NCBI RefSeq assembly: GCF_018130065.1
Contig: NZ_JAFCME010000024.1
Location: 27,977-91,976, forward strand
DNA: 64,000 bases
Source of the DNA: Bradyrhizobium sp. AUGA SZCCT0158
GTDB taxonomy: Bacteria; Pseudomonadota; Alphaproteobacteria; Rhizobiales; Xanthobacteraceae
Direction of reading: 5' to 3'
Position numbers and translations under genes: made by a program. Each line of letters begins with the position of its first letter. The first letter of the stretch is position 1. The notes under the pieces are model-generated. The model ran no database searches and was not told where the DNA came from. It was given only the letters and a program-made list of their open reading frames with translations. Shown piece after piece: positions 50,486 through 59,539 of the stretch.

Positions 50486-51886
50486 ATGGTGGATTTGAAA
50501 CGCAGGTTCGATGTTCTGGTGATCGGTGGCGGCAACGCCGCGCTGTGCGCCGCGATCAGCGCCCGCAGGGCCGGCGCCTCGGTGCTGGTGCTGGAGGGCG
50601 CGCCGAAATTCTACCGCGGCGGCAATACCCGCCACACCCGCAACATGCGCTGCGCCCATGACGCGGCGACCGACATTCTCACCGGGCCCTACACCGAAGA
50701 GGAATTCTGGCAGGATCTGTTGCTGGTGACCGGCGGCGAGACCGACGAAGAGCTGGCAAAATTCATGATCCGGGAGTCCAAGGACATCCTGGACTGGATC
50801 GTCGAACAGGGCGTGCGCTGGCAGCCGTCGCTCGGCGGCACGCTCAGCCTCGGCCGCACCAATTCGTTCTTCCTCGGCGGCGGCCGCGCGATGCTGAACG
50901 CGCTGTATCTGACCGCCGAACAGCTCGGCGTCCAGATCATCTATGACGCGGAGGTCGCTGATCTCCACATCGAGGACGGCATGTTCCTGGCGGCTCACCT
51001 GAAGCAGCCGATCGATGGGGCCACCGAAATCCGCGCCTCGGCGCTGGTCGCCGCGGCCGGCGGGTTTGAGGCCAACATCGAATGGCTCAAGGAGTATTGG
51101 GGCGAGGCGGCCGACAACTTTCTCATTCGCGGCACGCCCTATAACCGCGGCTCGATCCTGAAAATGCTGCTGGCCAAGGGCGTGCAGGACATCGGCGACC
51201 CCACGCAATGCCATGCGGTCGCGATCGACGCCCGCGCGCCGAAATTCGACGGCGGCATCATCACGCGGCACGACTCGGTGGTATTCGGTATCGTCGTCAA
51301 CAAGCACGCCCAGCGCTTCTACGACGAGGGCGAGGACATCTGGCCGAAGCGGTACGCGATCTGGGGCCGGCTGGTGGCGGCCCAGCCTGACCAGATCGCC
51401 TACATCATTTTCGATTCGGCCGTGGTCACGAGCTTCATGCCGACGCTGTTCCCGCCGATCGCGGGCGGCACCATCGCCGAACTCGCGGGAAAACTCGAAC
51501 TCGATCCGGCCGCGCTGGAAAAGACCATCACCGATTTCAACGCCGCGGTGCAGCCCGGTACGTTCGATCACACCATCCTGGATGACTGCCGCACCGAAGG
51601 CATCACGCCGCAAAAAACGCATTGGGCCCGCAAGATCGAGGCCGCGCCCTACCTCGCCTATCCGGTGCGGCCCGGCATTACGTTTACCTATCTCGGCACC
51701 CGCGTGAACAAGCAGTCGCGCATGCTGATGAAGGACGGCAAGCCTTCCGCCAACATGTTCGCCGCCGGCGAGATCATGGCCGGCAACGTGCTCGGCAAGG
51801 GTTATGCCGCCGGCATCGGCATGACCATCGGAAGCGTGTTCGGACGGGTGGCGGGACGGGAAGCGGCGAAAAATGCGAGAAACTAA
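50486..51886 (+). CDS. tcuA: FAD-dependent tricarballylate dehydrogenase TcuA
   Basis: This 466-residue flavoprotein of the fumarate reductase/succinate dehydrogenase group shows FDVLVIGGGNAALCAAISARRAGASVLVLEGA (FAD dinucleotide fold), FYRGGNTRHTRNMRCAHD, typical of TcuA, and AGEIMAGNVLGKGYAAGIGMTIGSVFGRVAGREAA at the C-terminus. Known: TcuA oxidises tricarballylate to cis-aconitate, feeding the citric acid cycle. Electrons go to TcuB, encoded at 52973. A secreted hydrolase gene lies between the two. Confidence 0.92.
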   Translation: MVDLKRRFDVLVIGGGNAALCAAISARRAGASVLVLEGAPKFYRGGNTRHTRNMRCAHDAATDILTGPYTEEEFWQDLLLVTGGETDEELAKFMIRESKDILDWIVEQGVRWQPSLGGTLSLGRTNSFFLGGGRAMLNALYLTAEQLGVQIIYDAEVADLHIEDGMFLAAHLKQPIDGATEIRASALVAAAGGFEANIEWLKEYWGEAADNFLIRGTPYNRGSILKMLLAKGVQDIGDPTQCHAVAIDARAPKFDGGIITRHDSVVFGIVVNKHAQRFYDEGEDIWPKRYAIWGRLVAAQPDQIAYIIFDSAVVTSFMPTLFPPIAGGTIAELAGKLELDPAALEKTITDFNAAVQPGTFDHTILDDCRTEGITPQKTHWARKIEAAPYLAYPVRPGITFTYLGTRVNKQSRMLMKDGKPSANMFAAGEIMAGNVLGKGYAAGIGMTIGSVFGRVAGREAAKNARN

Positions 51887-51913
51887 CGGCCGCCAAGACT
51901 CATGGGAGGGTTC

Positions 51914-52942
51914 ATGTCGCGATTTGCGTTTGTATCCGTTGCAGCGCTCCTGATGATGGGCGCGGCCAATGCCGCCGAGCCGATCGCGTTGCGTGACATG
52001 GGCTCGTTCCATGTCGGCGGACGGCTGGTCGAAATCTCCGGCAAGCCGGTCAAGGAAGTGACGTTCACGCCGGGCGGCGTGCCGGCAAAGGTCGACCCGA
52101 ACGGCACCTACCAGGTCGAGCAGATGTACGTGCAGTATTTTCTGCCCGCCGTTGAGAAGGGCGCCTATCCGCTTTTGATGTGGCACGGCGGCGGCTTGAC
52201 CGGCGTCACCTACGAGACCACGCCGGACGGACGCGAGGGCTGGCTGAACTATTTTCTGCGCAAGGGCTGGGCCGTCTACAATTCGGATGCCGTCGAGCGC
52301 GGCCGCGCCGGCTGGGCGCAATACCCTGATATCTTCAAGAGCGAGCCGGTCTTCCTCACCACAGCCAATCCGTTCGAACGCTTTCGCATCGGCGACGGCG
52401 CCGGTTCCTACAATGCCGATCCGGCCAAGCGCAAACTGCTGGCGGGCAATCAGTTTCCGAACGACGGCTATGAGAACTTCGTCAAGCAGAACGTGCCGCG
52501 CTGGACCACCACCGATGATGCGATCATTGCCGCCTATATCGCCGAGATCGACCGCGTCGGCCCCTCCATCATCCTGTTTCACAGCCAGGCCGGCAGTTTC
52601 GGCTTCAAGGTGGCGCAGGCGCGGCCCGACAAGGTCAAGGCGCTGATCGCGATCGAACCCGCCGGGGTCGGCGATCCCGCCAAGGTCGAAAGCTTGAAGA
52701 ACATTCCGACGCTGATGGTCTATGGCGACTATATCGAGCAGGACGCGCGCTGGCCGAAGATCCGCGCCACCGGCGTCGCCTTTGCGGAAAGCATCAAGGC
52801 CGCCGGCGGCAGCGTCGATGTCGTCGACCTGCCGAAGGCCGGCATCAAGGGCAATTCGCACATGGTGATGATGGACAAGAACAATGCCGAGGTCGCAGCC
52901 CTGATCCAGAAATGGCTCGAGGGCAAGGGCCTCACCAAGTAA
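51914..52942 (+). CDS. Secreted alpha/beta hydrolase inserted in the tricarballylate locus
   Basis: This 342-residue protein has a signal peptide (MSRFAFVSVAALLMMGAANA-AEP) and an alpha/beta hydrolase body: LLMWHGGGLTGVTYETTPDG (oxyanion HGGG), ILFHSQAGSFGFKVAQ (nucleophile elbow, with His-Ser-Gln-Ala-Gly in place of GxSxG) and catalytic histidine in KGNSHMVMMD. ATG at 51914 has GGGAGG 4 bases upstream. It starts 27 bases after tcuA and ends 30 bases before tcuB, so it is in the operon. A periplasmic esterase releasing tricarballylate from an ester would fit (inference). Confidence 0.88.
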   Translation: MSRFAFVSVAALLMMGAANAAEPIALRDMGSFHVGGRLVEISGKPVKEVTFTPGGVPAKVDPNGTYQVEQMYVQYFLPAVEKGAYPLLMWHGGGLTGVTYETTPDGREGWLNYFLRKGWAVYNSDAVERGRAGWAQYPDIFKSEPVFLTTANPFERFRIGDGAGSYNADPAKRKLLAGNQFPNDGYENFVKQNVPRWTTTDDAIIAAYIAEIDRVGPSIILFHSQAGSFGFKVAQARPDKVKALIAIEPAGVGDPAKVESLKNIPTLMVYGDYIEQDARWPKIRATGVAFAESIKAAGGSVDVVDLPKAGIKGNSHMVMMDKNNAEVAALIQKWLEGKGLTK

Positions 52943-52972
52943 CGCATACTTTACGGAAGAGAGCACCGCGCA

Positions 52973-54079
52973 ATGCACGGAACGAGAATTCTGGAGGAGG
53001 CGGACCGCCTGATGACGGTCTGCAATTCCTGCCGCTATTGCGAGGGGCTCTGCGCGGTGTTTCCGGCGATGGAAATGCGCCGCGCGTTTTCCGACGGCGA
53101 CCTCAATTACCTCGCCAACCTCTGCCACGGCTGCGGCGCGTGCTACACCGATTGCCAGTTCTCGCCGCCGCACGAGTTCAACGTCAATGTGCCGCAGACG
53201 CTTGCCGTCGCGCGGAACGAATCCTACGCAGCTTACGTCTGGCCCCGCGCCTTTTCCGGCGCCTTCGCGCGCAACGGCCTCGTGATCAGCATCGTTGCCG
53301 CGCTCAGCGTCGCCGCCTTCATCTTCGGCTTTGCCGCCTTCCACGACCGGCAAGTGCTGTTCGGCGTCCACACCGGCCCCGGCGCGTTCTACAAATTGAT
53401 GCCGCACAACGCGATGGCGGCGCTGTTCGGCGCCGCTTTCCTCTATGCGATCGTGGCGCTGGTCATGGGCGTGCGCGCGTTCTGGCGCGATATCGGCGAG
53501 CCCGTCGGCATGCGCGCCGATGCGGGCTCGATCTGGCAGGCGATCCGCGACGCGGGCGAGTTGCGTTATCTCGATGGCGGCGGCGTCGGCTGCTTCAACG
53601 AGGACGATCGCCCGACCGACCGCCGCAAGATCTATCACCACCTCACCTTCTACGGTTTCGGGCTGTGCTTTGCCTCGACCAGTGTCGCGACATTCTATCA
53701 TTATTTTCTGGCGCGTCAGGCGCCCTATCCGTGGTGGGACCTGCCTGTCGTGTTGGGTACGCTCGGCGGCATTGGCTTGCTGATCGGGCCCGTGGGACTG
53801 CTCCTCGAAAAATGGAAGCGCGATCCTGTGCTGGTCGATGAAAAACGCCTCGGCATGGATGTCGCGTTCATCGTCATGCTGTTCCTCACCAGCCTGACCG
53901 GCATGGCGCTCTTGTTCCTGCGCGCAACGCCGGCGATGGGTCCGCTACTGGCGCTGCATCTCGGCGTGGTGTTCTCGCTGTTCATCACCATGCCTTATGG
54001 AAAGTTCGTGCATGGCATTTATCGGTTCGTCGCCCTGGTGCGTTATGCGCGCGAGCGGCGGATGATGGGGCATGTTTGA
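52973..54079 (+). CDS. tcuB: Tricarballylate utilisation 4Fe-4S protein TcuB
   Basis: This 368-residue protein has two cysteine clusters, C17-x2-C-x2-C-x3-C27 (CNSCRYCEGLC) and C51-x2-C-x2-C-x3-C61 (CHGCGACYTDC), for two Fe-S clusters, then about six membrane helices with histidines suited to haem b (LTFYGFGLCFAS, HLGVVFSLFITMPYGKFVHGIYRF). Known: TcuB reoxidises the TcuA flavin and passes electrons to the membrane quinone pool. It is the last gene of the operon. Confidence 0.92.
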   Translation: MHGTRILEEADRLMTVCNSCRYCEGLCAVFPAMEMRRAFSDGDLNYLANLCHGCGACYTDCQFSPPHEFNVNVPQTLAVARNESYAAYVWPRAFSGAFARNGLVISIVAALSVAAFIFGFAAFHDRQVLFGVHTGPGAFYKLMPHNAMAALFGAAFLYAIVALVMGVRAFWRDIGEPVGMRADAGSIWQAIRDAGELRYLDGGGVGCFNEDDRPTDRRKIYHHLTFYGFGLCFASTSVATFYHYFLARQAPYPWWDLPVVLGTLGGIGLLIGPVGLLLEKWKRDPVLVDEKRLGMDVAFIVMLFLTSLTGMALLFLRATPAMGPLLALHLGVVFSLFITMPYGKFVHGIYRFVALVRYARERRMMGHV

Positions 54080-54108
54080 CACCGTCATTGTGCTCCGTTC
54101 TCTCCACT

Positions 54109-54600
54109 CGTCGTCCCGGCCTTGAGCCGGGACCCATACGCCGCGGCGCTCGTTGTTTGGGAAGGTATCTAACGCCGGCGTTCTCGCCGACGGGCCGCGG
54201 CGTATGGGTCCCGGGTCAAGCCCGGGACGACGGCCGTGATTGTAGATGCGCAATCATTCAAAACGCAACTTCGCGTTCTCGCGACGCATTGCGCCCGAGC
54301 TTTGCCAGAAATTCCTTGCCCTCCAATGAGAGGGCGCAGGGAAGACCGGGTGCGCGCTGCACCCGCGGTCCCGTGTGCGGATTGCACAAAGCAAAATGCA
54401 CACGAGCATACAGGGCAGCGGAGAACACCCGGCCTTCCCTGCGCAATGGCTTTACGGCTTATGCCGTGCTCTCCCCGGAGACGAGTTCTTGGTTGACTCC
54501 GTCGCTGCCGGTTCAGCTCTCGCCTACCCGACAGCTTGACACCTGCAACGGGTGCCAGGACCACACGGTTTTGCCGTACGCTTAGTCCACGCCATCGTCT
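54109..54600. repeat. Composite dispersed repeat, copy 2, with extension
   Basis: CGTCGTCCCGGCCTTGAGCC to CAAGCCCGGGACGAC (54109-54233) and then the 210-base block starting CTCGCGACGCATTGCGCCCG and ending GGAGACGAGTTCT at 54489 are the second copy of 7044-7423. After 54489 the two copies diverge; here the sequence goes on with CCGTCGCTGCCGGTTCAGC instead of the RAYT fragment. No gene seen. Confidence 0.87.
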
Positions 54601-55539
54601 CAGCGCAAACCAGCGTCCACCGCAACCCGCCCAACGTCCGTGACGACGGCCGACGCCCTTCTGAGTAGGACGGGATGGGCAGATATGTGCACCTGATTTT
54701 CATTCTGGTAAACAGAAATATTTTTTATATCGGGGCTTGACACGACTTCCGCAAATCGGAAGTGATTTGCCCGTCGGGTCAGAATGTCGCACTCAGCCGT
54801 CATTGCGAGCCACCGGGTCGCGCGAATGCGCGCCCGATGGCTCGCAATGACGCGGAGCGAAGCAACGTCCCGCAGCGCGAGATCCGAGAAAGGCCCGTTG
54901 CGGACAAGCCTTCGTTGCCGCATCATCCAGATCATGAACACTCACATACGCTACCTTACCCATCCGCAGGTGAAGAACGCAGATCATCTCCAGCGGAGAG
55001 CTAAAGGCAAACGGGCGACGTACTTTTCGTGGGCCACGGCGCTGTAGGGACTCTATTGTTCTGCCACTATTCCGGTTTTGCGATTGATCGAACGCACGAC
55101 CAACCCGCTGGCGGCGGTCATTACTTCACGTTCGTCAAGGACGGACGACACGTACTTCATCCATGGCGTGCGATGGAATACTGACCCGGCCAAAAAGGGA
55201 CATTCCCTGCTTGACCTGATATGCAAGAGGCCGCCAACGGAGACGGCCCGTGGCTTGTCTTGTCTGTGTGCCGAACAGGATGGTACCGGGCCACATGGTT
55301 CGGACCGCCTGCGGCGTAGCCGCACGGGTTTACCCACGGCCTCTCGCCGATCCGCGAGCTGGCCGCGGACTTATCTTCAGGTCGGCTTTGCGGCATTCGC
55401 GCCACTTCCGGTCTACCCCACAAGCAGACATAATCGAGCACCGCGGCATGTCTCAAACGTGCCAAACTCGGACGTGCGAACTGTCCAACGATCGCCATGA
55501 ACGCCGGCGAGTTTGGGCGCACAAACCAATCGGACCACC
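54601..55539. other. Gene-poor, AT-variable region without recognised genes
   Basis: There are open frames on both strands but none with a family pattern or ribosome site. It includes an AT-rich patch with a T-run around 54710-54735, the perfect 7-bp hairpin ACTTCCG/CGGAAGT at 54745-54763, and a decayed ATTGCGAG...CTCGCAATGA repeat at 54800-54852. I judge it to be a graveyard of repeats and old gene pieces. Confidence 0.5.
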
Positions 55540-55974
55540 ATGTCCCCTAGCTCCAAGACCAGTATCGCCAAGAAAGCTCGCACCAAAGCCGAGGCGGATT
55601 TTGCCACCTGGCTCATGATGGCCAAGCTCGGTGGTTTCGATGACCTTCCGTCAAACGCTCAGAGCTTTCTGACCAACTATAGAATCCGGCTCGAGACGAT
55701 GAGCGAGGCCGAGTCCACGGCCCTGGCCGTTCGCGAGGTCTATGGCGCCTATTACAGCGAGATGGGAGGCGTGGGCACGGCCCCGGAACCACAGGCCCGC
55801 ACCGCAACGTCAGAGGGCAAAGACGTGCGGCCCCAGAGACGGCCCAAACCTCAGCCCGGTCTGCCGGCCGCGCGCGATTCGACGAGGCCAGTGATCCGAA
55901 AATCCCTTCCGGCACTGCTGATTTTCGCGAGCATGGTGGCTGCGATTGTCGCATTTGGATTTCTGGCGCAGTAA
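55540..55974 (+). CDS. Hypothetical protein with a single C-terminal membrane helix
   Basis: This 144-residue protein starts MSPSSKTSIAKKARTKAEADFATWLMMAKLGGFDD, has a middle with helix-forming LETMSEAESTALAVREVYGAYYSEMG, a Pro/Arg linker, and ends in LPALLIFASMVAAIVAFGFLAQ. The layout is that of a tail-anchored inner-membrane protein with its body in the cytoplasm. I do not recognise a family. An ATG nine codons earlier (55513) is a possible start. It stands alone. Confidence 0.65.
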   Translation: MSPSSKTSIAKKARTKAEADFATWLMMAKLGGFDDLPSNAQSFLTNYRIRLETMSEAESTALAVREVYGAYYSEMGGVGTAPEPQARTATSEGKDVRPQRRPKPQPGLPAARDSTRPVIRKSLPALLIFASMVAAIVAFGFLAQ

Positions 55975-56041
55975 TGCCCGCGGATGGTGTGCGGGGACGT
56001 AGCGCTGCTCACAGCAACCGCAGCTGCGACTTTGGCATGAT

Positions 56042-57538
56042 TCACTTCTGGGCCCCGGGCTTTTGTGCTCTTGGCACGGCCTCGATCAACAGCGCGAGCG
56101 CCTTGTCGAAGCCTGAAGCGGCGTAAGATTCGCCCCGAGAGTGCCCGAGACGCACGACGACGAGATCGTGCGAGGGAATAATCAGCGTGGTCTGCCCGCC
56201 AGCGCCCGCCATGTAATAGGCATCGCGCGGGACTGGAAATTGCCCGTCGCTGTTGAGCCAGAAAAAAGCGCCATAGATCGGCCGATTGTCCGCGGCCCAG
56301 GCCGGCGCAGGCGTGCTGACGAATGTGGTGTAGCCCTCCGGGAGAATGCGCTCACCGTTCCAGACGCCGCCCTGAAGATAGAGATTGCCAAGCCGCGCCC
56401 AATCGCGCCCGGAGCCCACCTCATAACCTTGCCCCAGAAAATTTCCGAACGGATCAGTTTCGATCACCATGGTACGGATGCCGAGCTTGTCGAACAGCAC
56501 CCGCTGAGGAAATGAGAGATATTCGTCGCCGCGTTTTTCAACACCGAGCCGGATCAGATAGTTGATCAGGACCGGATCGGTGTTGCGATAGCGTCCGACC
56601 GTGTTGGGAGGCCATTGCAATGGCCGTGTTGCCGCGTAGCGAAAGGAATCGACGCCGCCGGTATAAAGATAGACGTGATCCGGGTAAGGCCCGGTTGGGT
56701 CATAATCCGGGTCTTGGGGCGCCCTGATCCGGAGCCCGCTCGACATGTGAAGAAGATCTGCAATGCGTATTTTGGCGCGCGGGTCGCCGGGCGTTTGCCA
56801 TTCAGGGACCGGTGCCGGCTGGTTCAAATCGTAGACGCCGTCCTTGACCAGAATGCCAAAGAGCGTTGCCGTAACACTCTTGCCCATGGACCAGCCTTCG
56901 AGCGCCGTCTGCGCCGTAACGGCTTCCGCGTAGCGCTCGGCAATGAGGCGGCCTTTCCACGTCACAACGAACGCCGCAGTCAATGCTTCGGCCGGCTGGA
57001 ACGCGGCATTCACGGCAGCTGTGAGTTTCTCGGCGTCGATTTCTGCCGCCAACGGATCCTGCGGCAGCATATCGCCCATGGGCCACAATTGGGTCTCCGG
57101 ATCGGGCAATCGGCTGGTGACGGCGACCGGCTTGAAACTCATGGCGCTCTCGCCGATCGGGAGCGCGACGCACCCCTGGCTCCCGAGATATTTGGCCGTC
57201 CGGGTCACGCCGTTAGGGAGCGTGACGTGGACCGCCTTGTTGACGCGATCGATGACCGGCTTGCCGAGCTTCGCGCGCTGCCGGTAGGGCGCCGTGAAAA
57301 ACCCGACATTTCCGGCCGCGAAATCGGGCGCAAGGCCGGTCAAGAATACAGCTGAGCACATCACCTTCGCATATCCGGCGGCATGATGCATCAGGGGATC
57401 GCCTGGCGGCGGCACATAGGGCGTATCGAGTTCGAATGATCTCGCGCGGGCGATCAGCGCGTCCTGGGTGGGAGCCTGCGCCCCCGTAGCCGTAGCGGTG
57501 AGAGCCACCAGGATCGTCACCAGAAGACACTTCTTCAT
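56042..57538 (-). CDS. Serine beta-lactamase-family hydrolase (secreted)
   Basis: This 498-residue protein has a signal peptide (MKKCLLVTILVALTATATGAQA). The beta-lactamase/penicillin-binding fold is marked by Ser217-Met-Gly-Lys220 in LEGWSMGKSVTATLFG, YRNTDP near 320 as the Y-x-N motif, and HSRG near the end in place of KTG. An extra N-terminal segment of about 150 residues is typical of class C-like esterases rather than resistance enzymes. A periplasmic esterase or peptidase role is more likely than beta-lactam hydrolysis. Confidence 0.88.
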   Translation of the reverse strand: MKKCLLVTILVALTATATGAQAPTQDALIARARSFELDTPYVPPPGDPLMHHAAGYAKVMCSAVFLTGLAPDFAAGNVGFFTAPYRQRAKLGKPVIDRVNKAVHVTLPNGVTRTAKYLGSQGCVALPIGESAMSFKPVAVTSRLPDPETQLWPMGDMLPQDPLAAEIDAEKLTAAVNAAFQPAEALTAAFVVTWKGRLIAERYAEAVTAQTALEGWSMGKSVTATLFGILVKDGVYDLNQPAPVPEWQTPGDPRAKIRIADLLHMSSGLRIRAPQDPDYDPTGPYPDHVYLYTGGVDSFRYAATRPLQWPPNTVGRYRNTDPVLINYLIRLGVEKRGDEYLSFPQRVLFDKLGIRTMVIETDPFGNFLGQGYEVGSGRDWARLGNLYLQGGVWNGERILPEGYTTFVSTPAPAWAADNRPIYGAFFWLNSDGQFPVPRDAYYMAGAGGQTTLIIPSHDLVVVRLGHSRGESYAASGFDKALALLIEAVPRAQKPGAQK

Positions 57539-57726
57539 GATCGTTCCCGCGAAACGAACAAAATCGTTTGGTTCAATTGCTGCGCATGCAACGCATCAAT
57601 ATAACCTAACGCGTATCTGCGTGAGAGGCTGGACCAGCCCTCGCGGCGCAGGATATCAGATCGGTGGCCCGGCTGCGTTGCCGTGTTCGCCATGCCGGGC
57701 GCGTGAACATATCGGGGAGAAAGCCG

Positions 57727-58509
57727 TTGCGTCCAAACCCAATCAAACCACGGCTTGCGGCCGGCGGCTGCGCGTTTGGAACGATGACGTTCGAGTTCTT
57801 CACGCCCGGCTATCCTTCGATCTGCCGCGAGGCCGGCGCCGAGTTCATCCTCTACGACATGGAGCATTCGGGCGTCGGCTTCGAGACCATGAAGGCGCAG
57901 TTCGCATTCTGCCGCGGGCTCGACCTGGTGCCGCTGGTGCGCGTTCCCTCCGGCGACTATCATCACATCGCCCGCGCGCTCGACATCGGCGCGATGGGCA
58001 TCATGGTGCCGATGGTCGAAACCTCTGAGCAGGCCAGGGCCATCGTTGGTTGCACGAAATATCCGCCCGTCGGGCGTCGCGGCGCCGCATTCAATGTCGC
58101 GGCACATGACGACTATGCCGGCGGCGCCGAGACCGACAAGATCGCCGAGGCGAATGCGCGCACGATGGTGATCGCGCTGGTGGAGACCTCTGACGGCATC
58201 GAGAACGTCGATGCGATCGCGGCGGTCGATGGCGTCGACGTGGTCTGGCTCGGCCACTACGATCTGACGAACTTCATGGGCATCCCGGGGCAGTTCGACA
58301 ATCCGAAATTCCACAGCGCTGTCGATAGGCTGGTCAAGGCTTGCGAGAAACACGGCAAGACGCCAGGCTTCCTCGCCGGCGACGAGAAGTGGGCGCGCGA
58401 TTTCCGCGCCAAAGGCTTTCGCATGATCGCCTACGGCGTCGATACGCTATTGATGCAGCGCGCGCTCGCCGACGGCATCAAGCTGCTGCAAGGGACATTG
58501 AAGCCATAG
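57727..58509 (+). CDS. HpcH/HpaI-family aldolase
   Basis: This 260-residue protein contains GTMTFEFFTPGYPSICREAGAEFILYDMEHSGVGFETM, LVRVPSGDYHHIARALDIGAMGIMVPMVETSEQA, the P-x-G-x-R-G block PPVGRRGAAF and VETSDGIENVDAIAAVDGVDVVWLGHYDLTNFMG with metal-binding acidic residues. Known members split 2-oxo-4-hydroxy acids into pyruvate and an aldehyde. TTG at 57727 with GGGGAG 7 bases upstream is chosen; upstream codons look like leader sequence. Substrate not known. Confidence 0.88.
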   Translation: MRPNPIKPRLAAGGCAFGTMTFEFFTPGYPSICREAGAEFILYDMEHSGVGFETMKAQFAFCRGLDLVPLVRVPSGDYHHIARALDIGAMGIMVPMVETSEQARAIVGCTKYPPVGRRGAAFNVAAHDDYAGGAETDKIAEANARTMVIALVETSDGIENVDAIAAVDGVDVVWLGHYDLTNFMGIPGQFDNPKFHSAVDRLVKACEKHGKTPGFLAGDEKWARDFRAKGFRMIAYGVDTLLMQRALADGIKLLQGTLKP

Positions 58510-58578
58510 CGGCAAGGGCGACGTTTCGCGACGAGCTCCGCCAATTTCGGTGGGCAACAGGATAAAGCAGATCAAGCC

Positions 58579-58863
58579 ATGGGTGTGTTTACCGAAGAAG
58601 TGGAGACGATCTTCGAAGGACATCAGATCGCATGCAGCGCGGTCCCGGATATGGAGAAGGCGGGACGGATGATCTTGAAGCTGTACATCGACGGGCAGCT
58701 GGTTGAATCATCCTCCGGTGTGTCTCTTTACAGCCGCACGGCCTTGCTGTGTGGCGCGTTGAAGACGGCAGAAGCCAACCGGGTTGTGGAAATTTATGCG
58801 TCCGGGTTTTTCATGAAGCGATTGAATATCCATGTCGACGGCAGGCACATAGCGCGAAGCTAA
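58579..58863 (+). CDS. Small hypothetical protein
   Basis: This 94-residue protein, MGVFTEEVETIFEGHQIACSAVPDMEKAGRMILKLYIDGQLVESS to ALCGALKTAEANRVVEIYASGFFMKRLNIHVDGRHIARS, alternates beta-strand-like stretches and has no membrane helix or signal. I do not recognise a family. Normal codon use and a start 69 bases behind the aldolase gene on the same strand suggest a real gene, perhaps co-transcribed. Confidence 0.65.
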   Translation: MGVFTEEVETIFEGHQIACSAVPDMEKAGRMILKLYIDGQLVESSSGVSLYSRTALLCGALKTAEANRVVEIYASGFFMKRLNIHVDGRHIARS

Positions 58864-59206
58864 CGACTGTTGCCTGCATCTGTCATCGCGACAGCGGGAT
58901 TTTGTTGTGTCATTGCAAGATGATCCGGGCAGAATTATCAGCGCCTGACCTCGCAGGACGCCAGTGGTATCAGCGACTTTACCAGCCTCTTGCAGGTGCC
59001 GATCGATCCGGAAGCGGTTCCCCACAGGCCTATCTACGCCTTGCGTTTTGGGCGTCGATAGGTTTTAAGCCCGGTAGCTTTCATGACCGCAGCCATGAAC
59101 GGGAAGCGATTTGCGTGGCCTTGCCGCGCTCCAGACCGAGTTATGCAACCAGCGTAGCGCGTGCGCTTCAATCCGTTCTCTCCCACACACAGAAAGGTAA
59201 TTTTCA
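58864..59206. other. Intergenic region upstream of the HU-like gene
   Basis: No gene is visible in these 343 bases. The sequence is less GC-rich than its surroundings and should hold the promoter of the HU-like gene, whose ribosome site AAGG is at 59193-59197. Confidence 0.5.
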
Positions 59207-59503
59207 ATGGCCAAGATGACCAAGAATCAGTTGATCGATGCAATCGCAGAGGGAACGCAGCTTTCCAAGAATGACGTCAAGGCCGTCATCGAGCAGATGG
59301 CCACCGTCGGCTACAAGGAGCTGAATGAATCCGGTGAGTTCGTCATTCCCGGCTTCGTCAAAATGTCTGTCGTCAACAAGCCGGCGACTGAAGCGCGCAG
59401 CGGCATCAATCCGTTCACGAAAGAGCCGATGGAGTTCGCGGCCAAGCCGGCCAGCAAGTCGGTCAAGGCGTCGCCGCTGAAGGTTGCCAAAGACGCTGTT
59501 TGA
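59207..59503 (+). CDS. HU-family DNA-binding protein (divergent)
   Basis: This 98-residue protein begins MAKMTKNQLIDAIAEGTQLSKNDVKAVIEQMATVGYKELNESGEFVIPGFVKMSVV, matching the HU dimerisation core. The DNA-binding arm, usually R-x-G-R-N-P-x-T-G-E, reads ARSGINPFTKEP. The C-terminal tail (ASKSVKASPLKVAKDAV) is lysine-rich. Nucleoid-associated DNA bending is the expected role. AAGG is 9 bases upstream of the ATG. Not the main HU of the cell on sequence grounds; an accessory copy. Confidence 0.88.
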   Translation: MAKMTKNQLIDAIAEGTQLSKNDVKAVIEQMATVGYKELNESGEFVIPGFVKMSVVNKPATEARSGINPFTKEPMEFAAKPASKSVKASPLKVAKDAV

Positions 59504-59539
59504 CGGCGATGCGGCCGGCGTTCACGGGAACGGCGGCCG

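Noticed and set aside
48794..53701. A 1635-codon open frame on the minus strand across the whole tricarballylate operon
   Set aside because: It lies antisense to five well-supported genes and its composition (rich in R, A, D, H, Q) shows no domain pattern. It is a shadow of GC-rich codon use.
55053..55522. Frames on both strands of the gap before 55540
   Set aside because: No ribosome site, no family pattern, and they overlap each other.
56042..57538. True antibiotic-resistance beta-lactamase
   Set aside because: Length, N-terminal extension and the HSRG in place of KTG point to an esterase or peptidase-like member.
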